A stretch of 42,371 nt of DNA from the NCBI GenBank assembly GCA_900556935.1, contig USQL01000004.1, positions 1-42,371 of the forward strand. The letters are read 5' to 3'. Positions within the stretch are counted from its first letter, which is position 1, and each line of letters starts with the position of its first letter. Both the position numbers and the translations under genes were made by a program. Of this stretch, positions 23,830 through 30,802 are shown in pieces. The notes below the pieces were generated by a model. That model was not told the origin of the DNA. It saw nothing but the letters and a program-made list of their open reading frames with translations, and searched no databases. This stretch comes from an uncultured Eubacteriales bacterium. GTDB taxonomy: Bacteria > Bacillota > Clostridia > Oscillospirales > Oscillospiraceae.

Positions 23830-24657
23830 ATGAAAACCCTTTATCTTGATTTGGGCATGGGTGCCGCGGGGGATATGCTCACCGCCGCCCTGCTGGAGCT
23901 GATGCCGGACCGGGAAGAAGCCCTGGCTTCCCTCAACAGCCTGGGGCTTCCGGGGGTCGTCTACACCGCGGAAACCGCCCAAAAATGCGGCATCCTCGGC
24001 ACCCACATGCATGTCCGCATCCACGGTCAGGAGGAGGAGCCCTCCCAGGACCTGCCGGAGCACGGGCACGGGCATGAACACGAACATGAACATGTGCATG
24101 GGCATACGCATGAACATGCGCATGAACACGGCCACGAGCATCCCCATTCCCATACCGCCTTGGCCGATATTCAGGCCCTGGTTTCCGGCCTTTCCGTGTC
24201 GGAGGCCGTCAAGGCTCAGGTTCTGGAGGTTTACCGCCGCATCGCCCAGGCCGAGAGCCAGGTCCATGGGGTGCCGGTAGACCGGATTCACTTCCACGAG
24301 GTGGGCTCTTTGGATGCCCTGGCGGATGTCACCGCGGTGTGCTATCTTCTGGAGCGTCTGGCCCCGGAGGAAATTCTGGCCTCCCCGGTTCAGGTGGGCT
24401 TCGGCAAAACCCGCTGCGCCCACGGCATTCTCCCGGTGCCCGCCCCCGCCACCGCCCGGATTCTTTTGGGTGTCCCCATCCGGGCAGGCGATATCCCCGG
24501 GGAGCTGTGCACCCCCACAGGGGCGGCCCTGCTGCGCCAGTTTGTCACAGACTACGGCCCCATGCCGCTCATGACCGTAGAGCGCATCGGCTACGGCCTG
24601 GGCACCAAGGACTTCCCCGCCGCCAACTGCCTCCGCGCCATGCTTGGCACCGGCTGA
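23830..24657 (+). CDS. larC: LarC1-type nickel-pincer cofactor protein, histidine-rich
   Basis: LarC inserts nickel into the pincer nucleotide cofactor used by lactate racemase LarA and related enzymes. The 275-residue product matches only the first part (LarC1): YLDLGMGAAGDMLTAALLEL at the start, IHFHEVGSLDALADV near 155, and CTPTGAALLRQFV near 229. A histidine-rich stretch of about 30 residues (HGHGHEHEHEHVHGH and onward, near 79-108) probably binds nickel. In Lactobacillus plantarum the LarC2 part is added by ribosomal frameshifting. Here a terminator begins 18 nt after the stop, so no LarC2 reading frame follows. AGGAGG lies 7 nt before ATG 23830. It ends the polysaccharide operon, with no functional link evident. 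Confidence 0.82.
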   Translation: MKTLYLDLGMGAAGDMLTAALLELMPDREEALASLNSLGLPGVVYTAETAQKCGILGTHMHVRIHGQEEEPSQDLPEHGHGHEHEHEHVHGHTHEHAHEHGHEHPHSHTALADIQALVSGLSVSEAVKAQVLEVYRRIAQAESQVHGVPVDRIHFHEVGSLDALADVTAVCYLLERLAPEEILASPVQVGFGKTRCAHGILPVPAPATARILLGVPIRAGDIPGELCTPTGAALLRQFVTDYGPMPLMTVERIGYGLGTKDFPAANCLRAMLGTG

Positions 24658-24675
24658 GGCTGTTCTCCAACCGTC

Positions 24676-24711
24676 ACACCGCAGGACCTTCCGTTCCTGC
24701 GGTGTCTTTCT
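24676..24711 (+). terminator. Terminator of the polysaccharide operon
   Basis: A perfect 11-bp stem ACACCGCAGGA/TCCTGCGGTGT with an 8-nt loop (24676-24705) is followed by CTTTCT. It closes the transcript after larC. Confidence 0.8.
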
Positions 24712-24719
24712 AGGTATCC

Positions 24720-24747
24720 TTGACTTTTCCCACGCGGCGAGTATAAT
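24720..24747 (+). promoter_or_regulatory. Promoter of the ATPase/DUF234 gene
   Basis: TTGACT, a 16-base spacer and TATAAT end where the 35-bp palindrome begins. The palindrome therefore covers the expected start of transcription, as an operator would. Confidence 0.65.
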
Positions 24748-24779
24748 ATAAATTAGTTTATCATAAACGAGTTTATATT
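24745..24779. repeat. Left copy of a 35-bp palindromic repeat flanking the ATPase gene
   Basis: The 35-bp sequence is an imperfect palindrome: two 17-base arms (AATATAAATTAGTTTAT and its near complement, 15 of 17 positions) around a central C at 24762. It lies 14 nt before the ATPase start and overlaps the promoter -10 end. A second copy, identical at 30 of 35 positions, begins directly after the stop codon of the same gene (26228-26262). Confidence 0.85.
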
Positions 24780-24793
24780 CAGGAGGCGTTTCT

Positions 24794-26227
24794 ATGGAAT
24801 TCATCGGAAGGAAAACAGAGCTTGCGAAGCTGGAAACGGAATTTGCCCGCGGCAGCGGCTTTGTTGTTATCTATGGCCGCCGCAGAGTTGGAAAAACCAC
24901 CCTCATTAAGGAGTTTTTAAAGGGAAAACGCGCCTTCTACTTTCTTGCGACAGAGGAGCTGGAAAGCCAGAGCATGAAGCGTCTGGCCGGCGTAATCGCC
25001 CGCACGACGCAAAACCGCGTGGTTCAAAAGGCCGTATTCACCGACTGGCTGGACCTGTTTCAAATGGTTGCCGACGATGCCCCCGGTGAAAAAAAGGTTC
25101 TGGTCATCGACGAATTTCCCTATCTTGTAAAGACCAATCCCGCCTTTCCCTCCATTCTGCAAAATGCCTGGGATGAAATTCTGCGGGACCGGGGTGTCAT
25201 GCTGATTCTGTCCGGCTCTTTGATTGGGATGATGCAGAAGTACGCCCTTTCCTACGACAGCCCTCTGTACGGACGAAGAACCGCTCAAATTCGTTTGGCC
25301 CCCCTGTCCTTCACAGAGGTCTATGCCGCCCAAAGCCTGCCTTTTGACAAAGCCGTAGAGCAGTACGCGGTAACCGGCGGGGTTCCCAAATATCTGGAGT
25401 TTTTTGAGGATAACCGGGATTTTATGGAGCAGATTCGGGATTCCGTTCTGTCTAAAAGCGGGTTTTTGTATGAGGAGCCCTTTTTCCTGCTGAGAAGCGA
25501 ATCGATGACCTCGGTCAATTATTTTTCCATTATCAAAGCCATCGCCGACGGCAACCACAAGCTTGGAAAAATCGCCGGGACCCTGGGGCAGGAAAGCTCC
25601 GCGCTGACCCCTTATCTTTCCACGCTCTGTGATTTGGGCTTTATTGAAAAAAGGACCCCGATTACGGAGAAAAGCCCCGAGAAATCCAAGAAGGGGCTGT
25701 ATTTTATTTCCGATAATTTCATCCGCTTCTGGTTTCGGTATGTATACCCCTATAAAGGTGAGCTGGAGCTGGACAATATGCAGATTGTTCTGGACGAGAT
25801 TCACAAGGATTTCCGGGAGCATTTCGCGGCCTTCGCCTATGAGGACATCTGCAAAAACATTTTGGCGGAGCTGTGCAAAAAGGGGGCAATCCCCTTTGTT
25901 CCCTCCCGCATCGGCTCTTACTGGCTCAACGACTATGACGGCGATACGGAGATCGATGTCATGGCCGTGGACCACCAGAATAGACAAATCTTCGCTGGGG
26001 AATGCAAGTATCACATCAAACCCGTTGACGCGCCGGTTTATTTTGCGTTAAAGAAAAAGGTTCTGGAGGCTTCCGAAATTCAAAAAGCATTTCCGGGATA
26101 TGCCATCACCTACGGTCTGTTCAGCAAAAGCGGATTTACGCAGCGCGTGCTGGCTGCCGCCCGGGAAATGCCCAATCTTTTTCTCATCAACGAGGATGCT
26201 CCGGTTTCCGGGGCCGCCGGGGAATAG
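24794..26227 (+). CDS. Archaeal-type ATPase with C-terminal DUF234 nuclease-like domain
   Basis: The 477-residue product combines a STAND-like P-loop ATPase (PF01637) with a C-terminal DUF234 domain. Walker A is YGRRRVGKTT (27-36) and Walker B is VLVIDEFPY (102-110). LSGSLIGMM near 139 and PLYGRRTAQIRLAPLSF near 157 are typical of the family. A winged-helix region lies near 255-290. The end carries a PD-(D/E)XK-like pattern with E386, D388 and GECK (E403, K405), so it may cut DNA. The cellular role of this family is not established. It stands alone with its own promoter, is less GC-rich than its neighbours, and is bracketed by two 35-bp palindromic repeats, which suggests a self-contained mobile or self-regulated cassette. 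AGGAGG precedes the ATG. Confidence 0.85.
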   Translation: MEFIGRKTELAKLETEFARGSGFVVIYGRRRVGKTTLIKEFLKGKRAFYFLATEELESQSMKRLAGVIARTTQNRVVQKAVFTDWLDLFQMVADDAPGEKKVLVIDEFPYLVKTNPAFPSILQNAWDEILRDRGVMLILSGSLIGMMQKYALSYDSPLYGRRTAQIRLAPLSFTEVYAAQSLPFDKAVEQYAVTGGVPKYLEFFEDNRDFMEQIRDSVLSKSGFLYEEPFFLLRSESMTSVNYFSIIKAIADGNHKLGKIAGTLGQESSALTPYLSTLCDLGFIEKRTPITEKSPEKSKKGLYFISDNFIRFWFRYVYPYKGELELDNMQIVLDEIHKDFREHFAAFAYEDICKNILAELCKKGAIPFVPSRIGSYWLNDYDGDTEIDVMAVDHQNRQIFAGECKYHIKPVDAPVYFALKKKVLEASEIQKAFPGYAITYGLFSKSGFTQRVLAAAREMPNLFLINEDAPVSGAAGE

Positions 26228-26262
26228 AATATAAATTCGTTTATCATAAATTCGTTTCTATT
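26228..26262. repeat. Right copy of the 35-bp palindromic repeat
   Basis: This copy starts at the first base after the ATPase stop codon (TAG, 26225-26227). It has the same length and orientation as the left copy at 24745-24779 and differs from it at five positions. It sits 49 nt before the promoter of the moxR operon. Confidence 0.85.
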
Positions 26263-26310
26263 CCTCAGAGCTTTCAAACAACGATGCTATTGATTGGGTG
26301 TACAATCCCC

Positions 26311-26339
26311 TTGTTTTTCCGCCGAATCATCGGTATAAT
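26311..26339 (+). promoter_or_regulatory. Promoter of the moxR-DUF58-transglutaminase operon
   Basis: TTGTTT, a 17-base spacer and TATAAT (26334-26339) lie 34 nt before the moxR start. Confidence 0.6.
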
Positions 26340-26373
26340 AAGGCATCCATTCTCAGCAAAAGGAGGGAATTCT

Positions 26374-27324
26374 ATGCAGACCCGTGAAAGCGACGTGGTG
26401 GGCAGCGTTCACCAGATTCTGGACCAGGTGCGCAGGGTCCTTGTGGGCAAGGACGAGGCGCTTCTGTGGGCCCTGGCCGCCATTCTGGCCCGGGGGCATA
26501 TTCTCTTGGAGGACATTCCCGGGGTGGGCAAAACCACCATGGCCCTGTCCTTTGCCCGCGCCCTGGACCTGGAATACGGGCGCATTCAGTTCACCCCGGA
26601 TGTGCTGCCCTCGGACATCACCGGCTATTCCGTGCCGGACCCCCAGGGCGGGCTCAGCTACCGCCCCGGCGGAATATTATGCAATCTCTTTCTGGCGGAC
26701 GAGCTGAATCGGGCCACCTCCCGGACCCAGTCCGCCCTTCTGGAGGCCATGGAGGAGGGGCAGGTCACCGTAGACGGCATCAGCCATCCCCTGCCCCAGC
26801 CCTTTGTGGTCATCGCCACCCAGAACCCCACCGGTGCCGCCGGAACCCAGCTGCTGCCGGACAGCCAGGTGGACCGGTTCACCCTGCGGCTGACCCTGGG
26901 CTACCCCGCCCCCAAGGACGAGGCCGCCATGGTGAAAAACCGTCAGGCGGGGAACCCCCTGGCCCAGGTGCGCCCCTGCATGACCCGGGAGCAGCTGATG
27001 GACCTGCAGGACCAGGTGGACAAGACCTACTTAAGCGACAGCGTCATCGACTATCTGGTAGCCCTCTGCGCCGCCACACGGAAAAATGAATTTCTCCTGC
27101 GGGGGGCCAGCCCCCGGGCCACCCTGTCCGCCGCCGCCATGGCCAAGTCCATTGCCCAGCTTCGGGGCCGGGACTATGTGGTCCCCGGGGACATCAAGGA
27201 GGTCTTCATTCCCACACTCGCCCACCGTGTCCAGCTTTCCACCCGTGCGGAAAGCCAGGGGAAGAGCGCCCAGCAGGTCCTGAAGGCCATTCTGGATACC
27301 ACCCCCGCCCCCAGGCTCCGCTGA
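26374..27324 (+). CDS. MoxR-family AAA+ ATPase
   Basis: The 316-residue product is a MoxR-type AAA+ ATPase, thought to act as a chaperone that helps assemble or activate partner proteins, often with von Willebrand-type or DUF58 proteins. It has Walker A DIPGVGKTT (47-55), Walker B LFLADELNRA (105-114), sensor 1 VIATQNPTG near 150, and SPRATLSAAAMAK near 245 in the lid domain. The ATG at 26374 follows AAAGGAGGG; the open frame upstream lacks such a signal. Its stop overlaps the start of the DUF58 gene, the usual coupled arrangement of moxR, DUF58 and transglutaminase genes. Confidence 0.9.
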   Translation: MQTRESDVVGSVHQILDQVRRVLVGKDEALLWALAAILARGHILLEDIPGVGKTTMALSFARALDLEYGRIQFTPDVLPSDITGYSVPDPQGGLSYRPGGILCNLFLADELNRATSRTQSALLEAMEEGQVTVDGISHPLPQPFVVIATQNPTGAAGTQLLPDSQVDRFTLRLTLGYPAPKDEAAMVKNRQAGNPLAQVRPCMTREQLMDLQDQVDKTYLSDSVIDYLVALCAATRKNEFLLRGASPRATLSAAAMAKSIAQLRGRDYVVPGDIKEVFIPTLAHRVQLSTRAESQGKSAQQVLKAILDTTPAPRLR

Positions 27325-28229
27325 TGCGCCGGGCCTGTTTTCTGCTGGGGCTGCTGGGCTGCGGGCTGTGGTATCTGCTGGGGGGCAGCTACCTGGGCTG
27401 GATGCTGTTTCTAAGCATGCCCGCCCTTGCGCTGCTGTCCCTGCTTTTCAGCCTTCCGGCCATTTTCGGCTTTCACATGGCCCCTGCCGGGCCGGAAAAG
27501 CTCACCGTCGGGGAAACCGGAACCTTTCTTTTGGCGGGCAGCTGCAACGCCCCCATGCCCCCCTTCCGGGGGCGGCTCCGGCTGCGGAACCTGCGGACCG
27601 GCAAGAGCGTTCTCTATGACGAAGCCCTGGGCTTCTGCCCGAAGGTCTGCGGCGGCTGGGAAATTGTCCCGGAAAAATGCCGGGTTTTTGACTATCTGGG
27701 TCTGTTTTCCCTGCCCGTCCGTCACCGGGATACCCAGCTTCTGCGGGTATTCCCCCTGCCCCAGCCCATGGAGGACCTTCCGGAGCTGCGAGAGGAGGCC
27801 GCCGTCTCCTGGAAGCCCAGCGCCAGCTCCTTCGGGGAAAACCACGAACTCCGGCCCTACCGCCCCGGGGACCGGCTGAATACCGTCCACTGGAAGCTCA
27901 CCGCCAAAACAGGCACCCTGACGGTCCGGGAGCCCCAGGAGCCCATCCGGGAAACCGCAAGCCTCACCCTGTCCCTTTCCGGCAGCGACGAGGCCGTCAA
28001 CCTGGTTTTGGGACAGCTTCTGTGGCTGGGCACCCTGCTTCTGGAGCGGAACATGGACCTGGACATCCGGGCCGCGGCAGAGCAGGGCGTGCTCATCCGC
28101 GCCGCCGCCACCAAGGAGGCGCTGTGGGACACCGTCGCCATGCTGCTGATGCAGAAGGCCGCCCCGGATGCCCCGCCCCCGGAGCCCGGCCCCGCCAAAT
28201 GGCATTTCTGCCTGGGAGGCACGCTATGA
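27324..28229 (+). CDS. DUF58 membrane protein
   Basis: The 301-residue product has two hydrophobic segments at the N terminus (about 4-22 and 26-50) and then a DUF58 domain with the signature ELRPYRPGDRLNTVHWKLTAKT near residue 175. DUF58 proteins occur with MoxR ATPases and transglutaminase-like proteins; their exact activity is not known. The ATG overlaps the moxR stop by one base (TGATG), and the ATGA at its own end overlaps the next gene, so the three are translationally coupled. Confidence 0.86.
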   Translation: MRRACFLLGLLGCGLWYLLGGSYLGWMLFLSMPALALLSLLFSLPAIFGFHMAPAGPEKLTVGETGTFLLAGSCNAPMPPFRGRLRLRNLRTGKSVLYDEALGFCPKVCGGWEIVPEKCRVFDYLGLFSLPVRHRDTQLLRVFPLPQPMEDLPELREEAAVSWKPSASSFGENHELRPYRPGDRLNTVHWKLTAKTGTLTVREPQEPIRETASLTLSLSGSDEAVNLVLGQLLWLGTLLLERNMDLDIRAAAEQGVLIRAAATKEALWDTVAMLLMQKAAPDAPPPEPGPAKWHFCLGGTL

Positions 28230-30178
28230 GAAAGCACCTTCTGTCCTCCCTGGCGGCCCTGCTGCCCGCGGGGCTCATCACCTTCGGGGCCGTGGACACC
28301 CTGGCAAGCACCTATCTGCTGAGTCCATCCCCCACGCTACCTCTCCTTCTCTGCGGCATTGCCGGGCTTTGGGCCCTGCTGCTTCTGCCCCGGCGGCACG
28401 GGCGGACGGCGCTTCTCGGTCTTTCCGCCCTCGGCCTGGGTTTTGTCTGCTTCCTTCCGGAGGCCCGGGCCCAGTGCAAGGGGCTTGCCATGTATCTCAG
28501 CCGCCTGCTGGACGGCGTTTACCACCTGGGGTATCTGGATTTCCCCGGGGCGGTCTCGGACCGGGCGGAGCTTCCGCTGGCCGTATACAGCTGTGCCCTG
28601 ACCGTCTGCACCCTCCGGACCCTTTTGGGGAAGAGGAGCTGCCTGCTTCCCCTGCTTCTTTGCGTTCCCAGCCTGCTTCTGTGCGCCCTTCTGCCCACGG
28701 CCCTGCCCGCCCCCCTTCCGCTGCTGTGCTGGATTGCCGGGGTGATGCTGCTGTTGATTTCCTCCGGCAGCTGGAAAATCAGCAGCGCCCAGGGTGCCCA
28801 GCTGATCTTCGCCGCCGCAATTCCGGTGGGGCTTGTGTGCCTGCTGCTTGCCGCCCTCAATCCCCAGGCGGAATACCGGGACCATACCGCGTCCCTCCGG
28901 CAGACCCTTCTGAGCCGTGTAGAGCGTCGGCTGGGGGAATCCCCCCTGCCCGCCGCCGTGATTCCCCCGCCCCAGCGCAGCGCGGACCTTTCCGCCCTGA
29001 CCGGCTGGAACGGGGCGGAACTGCCCATCATGATCGTCACCACTCCCTTTGACGGGACGCTGTACCTCCGGGGACAGAGCTTTTCCCAATACTCCGGAAA
29101 AAGCTGGGAGGCGGATGCCGCGGAAACGGAGGCCTTCACCGGCTGGGGCGAGCAGAGCGGAGAGGTCACCGTCCGCACCTTTGCCCTGCAAAGCGTTTTA
29201 TACCTGCCCTACTATCCCGAATCCGGCACCGTGCTCACAGGCGGCTGCCTGGAAAACCGGGCGGGGCTCCTGTCCTACAGCTTTCCGCGCTGTCCCCAGG
29301 GCAGCGCCGCGCCGGAGGCCATTCTCTCCGAGTGTCTTTCTCTGCCGGACAGCACCGCCGCCTGGGCCAGCCAATACGACTTCCCAGGTAGCACCCCGGG
29401 AGAAATCGCCGCCCGGGTGGGCGACTTTGTCCGGGAAAGCGCCGTCTACGACAAGCGGACCGGCCAGATGCCCAATTCCGAAACCGATTTTGCCCGGTGG
29501 TTTCTGACCGCCAGCGACACCGGCTACTGCGTCCATTTCGCCACCGCCGCCGTGGTCCTTCTAAGAGCTCAGGGGATTCCCGCAAGATACGTAACCGGCT
29601 ACCTGTGCACCGTGGAGGCGGGAAAGCCCCAGGTCATCACCAGCCTGCAGGCCCACGCCTGGGCGGAATACTACGATGCCGCCCAGGGCTCCTGGAAGAT
29701 TCTGGAGGCCACCGCCCCGGAGGCGCTGCCCGGCCCCGCCACCGCGGAAACGGTTCCCGCCCCGGAAGCCCCCGTGATGCCGGACACGCCGGCATCCACG
29801 GTCCCCGCCCCCCTGGAACAAAGCACCGGGAAGGGGCTCTCTCCCGCCTGGCTGCTTCTGCTTCCCGGGCTGGCGCTTTTCCTGTATCTGCGCCGCCTGA
29901 CGGTGCTCTTCATCCGCCGGAAGCGCCGGGAAAACGCGAGTATCAACCGCCGGTGTCTTCTGTGGTGGGCGGAGGCCCAGCGTCTGGGCGGCGCTCTGGG
30001 GGAAAAGGTGCCCGAGCCCCTTCTGCGCCTTGCCGAGCGGGCCCAATACAGCCAGCACCGCCTGACCCCCATGGACCTGGCTCCCCTGGAGCGCTACTGC
30101 GCCCAATGCCGCCGGAGCCTGGAGGCACAGGCCCTGCCCAAGCGGCTGCTGCACAAATACATTCTGGTACTCTACTAA
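28226..30178 (+). CDS. Transglutaminase-like membrane protein (TgpA type)
   Basis: The 650-residue product has several N-terminal membrane helices (about residues 1-215), an outside transglutaminase-like domain, then another helix near 545-560 and a cytoplasmic tail. The catalytic Cys435 (TGYCVHF) and His477 (QAHAWAEYYD) are present. The third position, usually an aspartate in a VDPT-type motif, reads ILEATAPE here with E494. A proline/alanine-rich linker (about 500-535) follows. Such proteins form a unit with MoxR and DUF58 and probably act on proteins or peptides at the cell surface. The start at 28226 (GGGAGG upstream, ATGA overlap with DUF58) is preferred over the longer open frame, whose extra residues run antiparallel to no known domain. 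Confidence 0.85.
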   Translation: MRKHLLSSLAALLPAGLITFGAVDTLASTYLLSPSPTLPLLLCGIAGLWALLLLPRRHGRTALLGLSALGLGFVCFLPEARAQCKGLAMYLSRLLDGVYHLGYLDFPGAVSDRAELPLAVYSCALTVCTLRTLLGKRSCLLPLLLCVPSLLLCALLPTALPAPLPLLCWIAGVMLLLISSGSWKISSAQGAQLIFAAAIPVGLVCLLLAALNPQAEYRDHTASLRQTLLSRVERRLGESPLPAAVIPPPQRSADLSALTGWNGAELPIMIVTTPFDGTLYLRGQSFSQYSGKSWEADAAETEAFTGWGEQSGEVTVRTFALQSVLYLPYYPESGTVLTGGCLENRAGLLSYSFPRCPQGSAAPEAILSECLSLPDSTAAWASQYDFPGSTPGEIAARVGDFVRESAVYDKRTGQMPNSETDFARWFLTASDTGYCVHFATAAVVLLRAQGIPARYVTGYLCTVEAGKPQVITSLQAHAWAEYYDAAQGSWKILEATAPEALPGPATAETVPAPEAPVMPDTPASTVPAPLEQSTGKGLSPAWLLLLPGLALFLYLRRLTVLFIRRKRRENASINRRCLLWWAEAQRLGGALGEKVPEPLLRLAERAQYSQHRLTPMDLAPLERYCAQCRRSLEAQALPKRLLHKYILVLY

Positions 30179-30198
30179 TTACACGGGAGGAATCCTCT

Positions 30199-30483
30199 AT
30201 GGAAGAAAAATTCATCGCCGCATGGCAGGAAAACCGGGAAAAGGCCCTGGCTCTGGGGGTGAGAATCCGGCCCATCGAGCCGAAAAATGCCCTGAAAAAC
30301 GCCAAATATCAGCTCTCCGGCAGCCGCTGCAGCGAGGGCTTCGATGCCCTGGCCGCCAAGAACGCCCTGAACCTCTCCCTGGAGGCCCTGGCCGCCGACC
30401 GCCGCTTTACGGCCCTTTTCACCGACGAGGAGGCCAACAACGCCCTGGAACGCCTCCTGGATGCCGGGTATTTTGCGAAATAA
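30199..30483 (+). CDS. Small protein of unknown function
   Basis: The 94-residue product starts MEEKFIAAWQENREKALALG and ends LLDAGYFAK. It is charged and helical in appearance, with no signal peptide or membrane segment. I do not recognise a family. GGGAGG lies 8 nt before the ATG, and it begins 20 nt after the transglutaminase gene and ends 17 nt before a terminator, so it is probably the last gene of that operon. In the same frame the open stretch extends far upstream inside the transglutaminase gene, but that part is out of frame with it and not real. Confidence 0.65.
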   Translation: MEEKFIAAWQENREKALALGVRIRPIEPKNALKNAKYQLSGSRCSEGFDALAAKNALNLSLEALAADRRFTALFTDEEANNALERLLDAGYFAK

Positions 30484-30500
30484 CAAGCTGCTCTCCCGAA

Positions 30501-30534
30501 AGCCGCGGGGCGATGCCCAAATCGCCCCGCGGCT
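30501..30534 (+). terminator. Terminator of the moxR operon
   Basis: A perfect 14-bp stem AGCCGCGGGGCGAT/ATCGCCCCGCGGCT with a 6-nt loop is followed by the T/C-rich TCCTCTATCCCTTTT. Confidence 0.8.
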
Positions 30535-30642
30535 TCCTCTATCCCTTTTCCGCGTCAACCCCTTCCGAAGGTTTGCATTTGGTGATATTGCCAAGTGCCG
30601 CCAACCGAATCTGTAATTTTTTCTAAAATTGCAGGATTCCTA

Positions 30643-30698
30643 TTGACACGGGGGGCAAAACGTGCTATTCTTTTATCGGTATGAAAGTACCGATAAAA
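30643..30698 (+). promoter_or_regulatory. fhs promoter with overlapping palindromic operator
   Basis: TTGACA, a 17-base spacer and TATTCT (30666-30671) form the promoter. A perfect 11-bp inverted repeat TTTTATCGGTA/TACCGATAAAA (30671-30681 and 30688-30698, 6-nt gap) starts at the last base of the -10 box and covers the expected transcription start. The position is typical of a repressor operator. The regulator is not known. Confidence 0.65.
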
Positions 30699-30802
30699 CG
30701 TGCGGTAACCCACACTCACGGCGATCCGCATAAGTCCTGTATGCACCCGAGCCAAACTCACGGCAAGGGAGCCGATTACACAATACAAGGAGATTGATCA
30801 TT
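30699..30802 (+). promoter_or_regulatory. Structured, unclassified leader of fhs
   Basis: The leader of about 100 nt contains the octamer CTCACGGC twice (near 30714 and 30757). The first is followed by an outer GGC...GCC pairing and an inner GCATA-AGTCCTG-TATGC hairpin. The second gives the hairpin CGGC-AAGGGA-GCCG. It does not match the THF or ZTP riboswitch consensus as I know them. It may be an uncharacterised cis-regulatory RNA or simple mRNA structure. Confidence 0.35.

Noticed and set aside
24061..24156. Short repeated units (CATGAACA-like) suggesting a tandem repeat or CRISPR
   Set aside because: They are the codons of the histidine-rich stretch in LarC, in frame and coding, with no spacer pattern.
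24640..24720. Programmed frameshift joining larC1 to larC2
   Set aside because: A strong terminator hairpin starts 18 nt after the stop and no LarC2-like sequence is seen in any frame.
23428..24804. 458-codon minus-strand frame over capF and larC
   Set aside because: It crosses two real genes and a terminator; the histidine/methionine-rich part is the complement of the LarC histidine codons.
30699..30802. THF or ZTP (pfl) riboswitch before fhs
   Set aside because: Neither the conserved THF core nor the ZTP CCGCCTGGGC-type element is present by eye.
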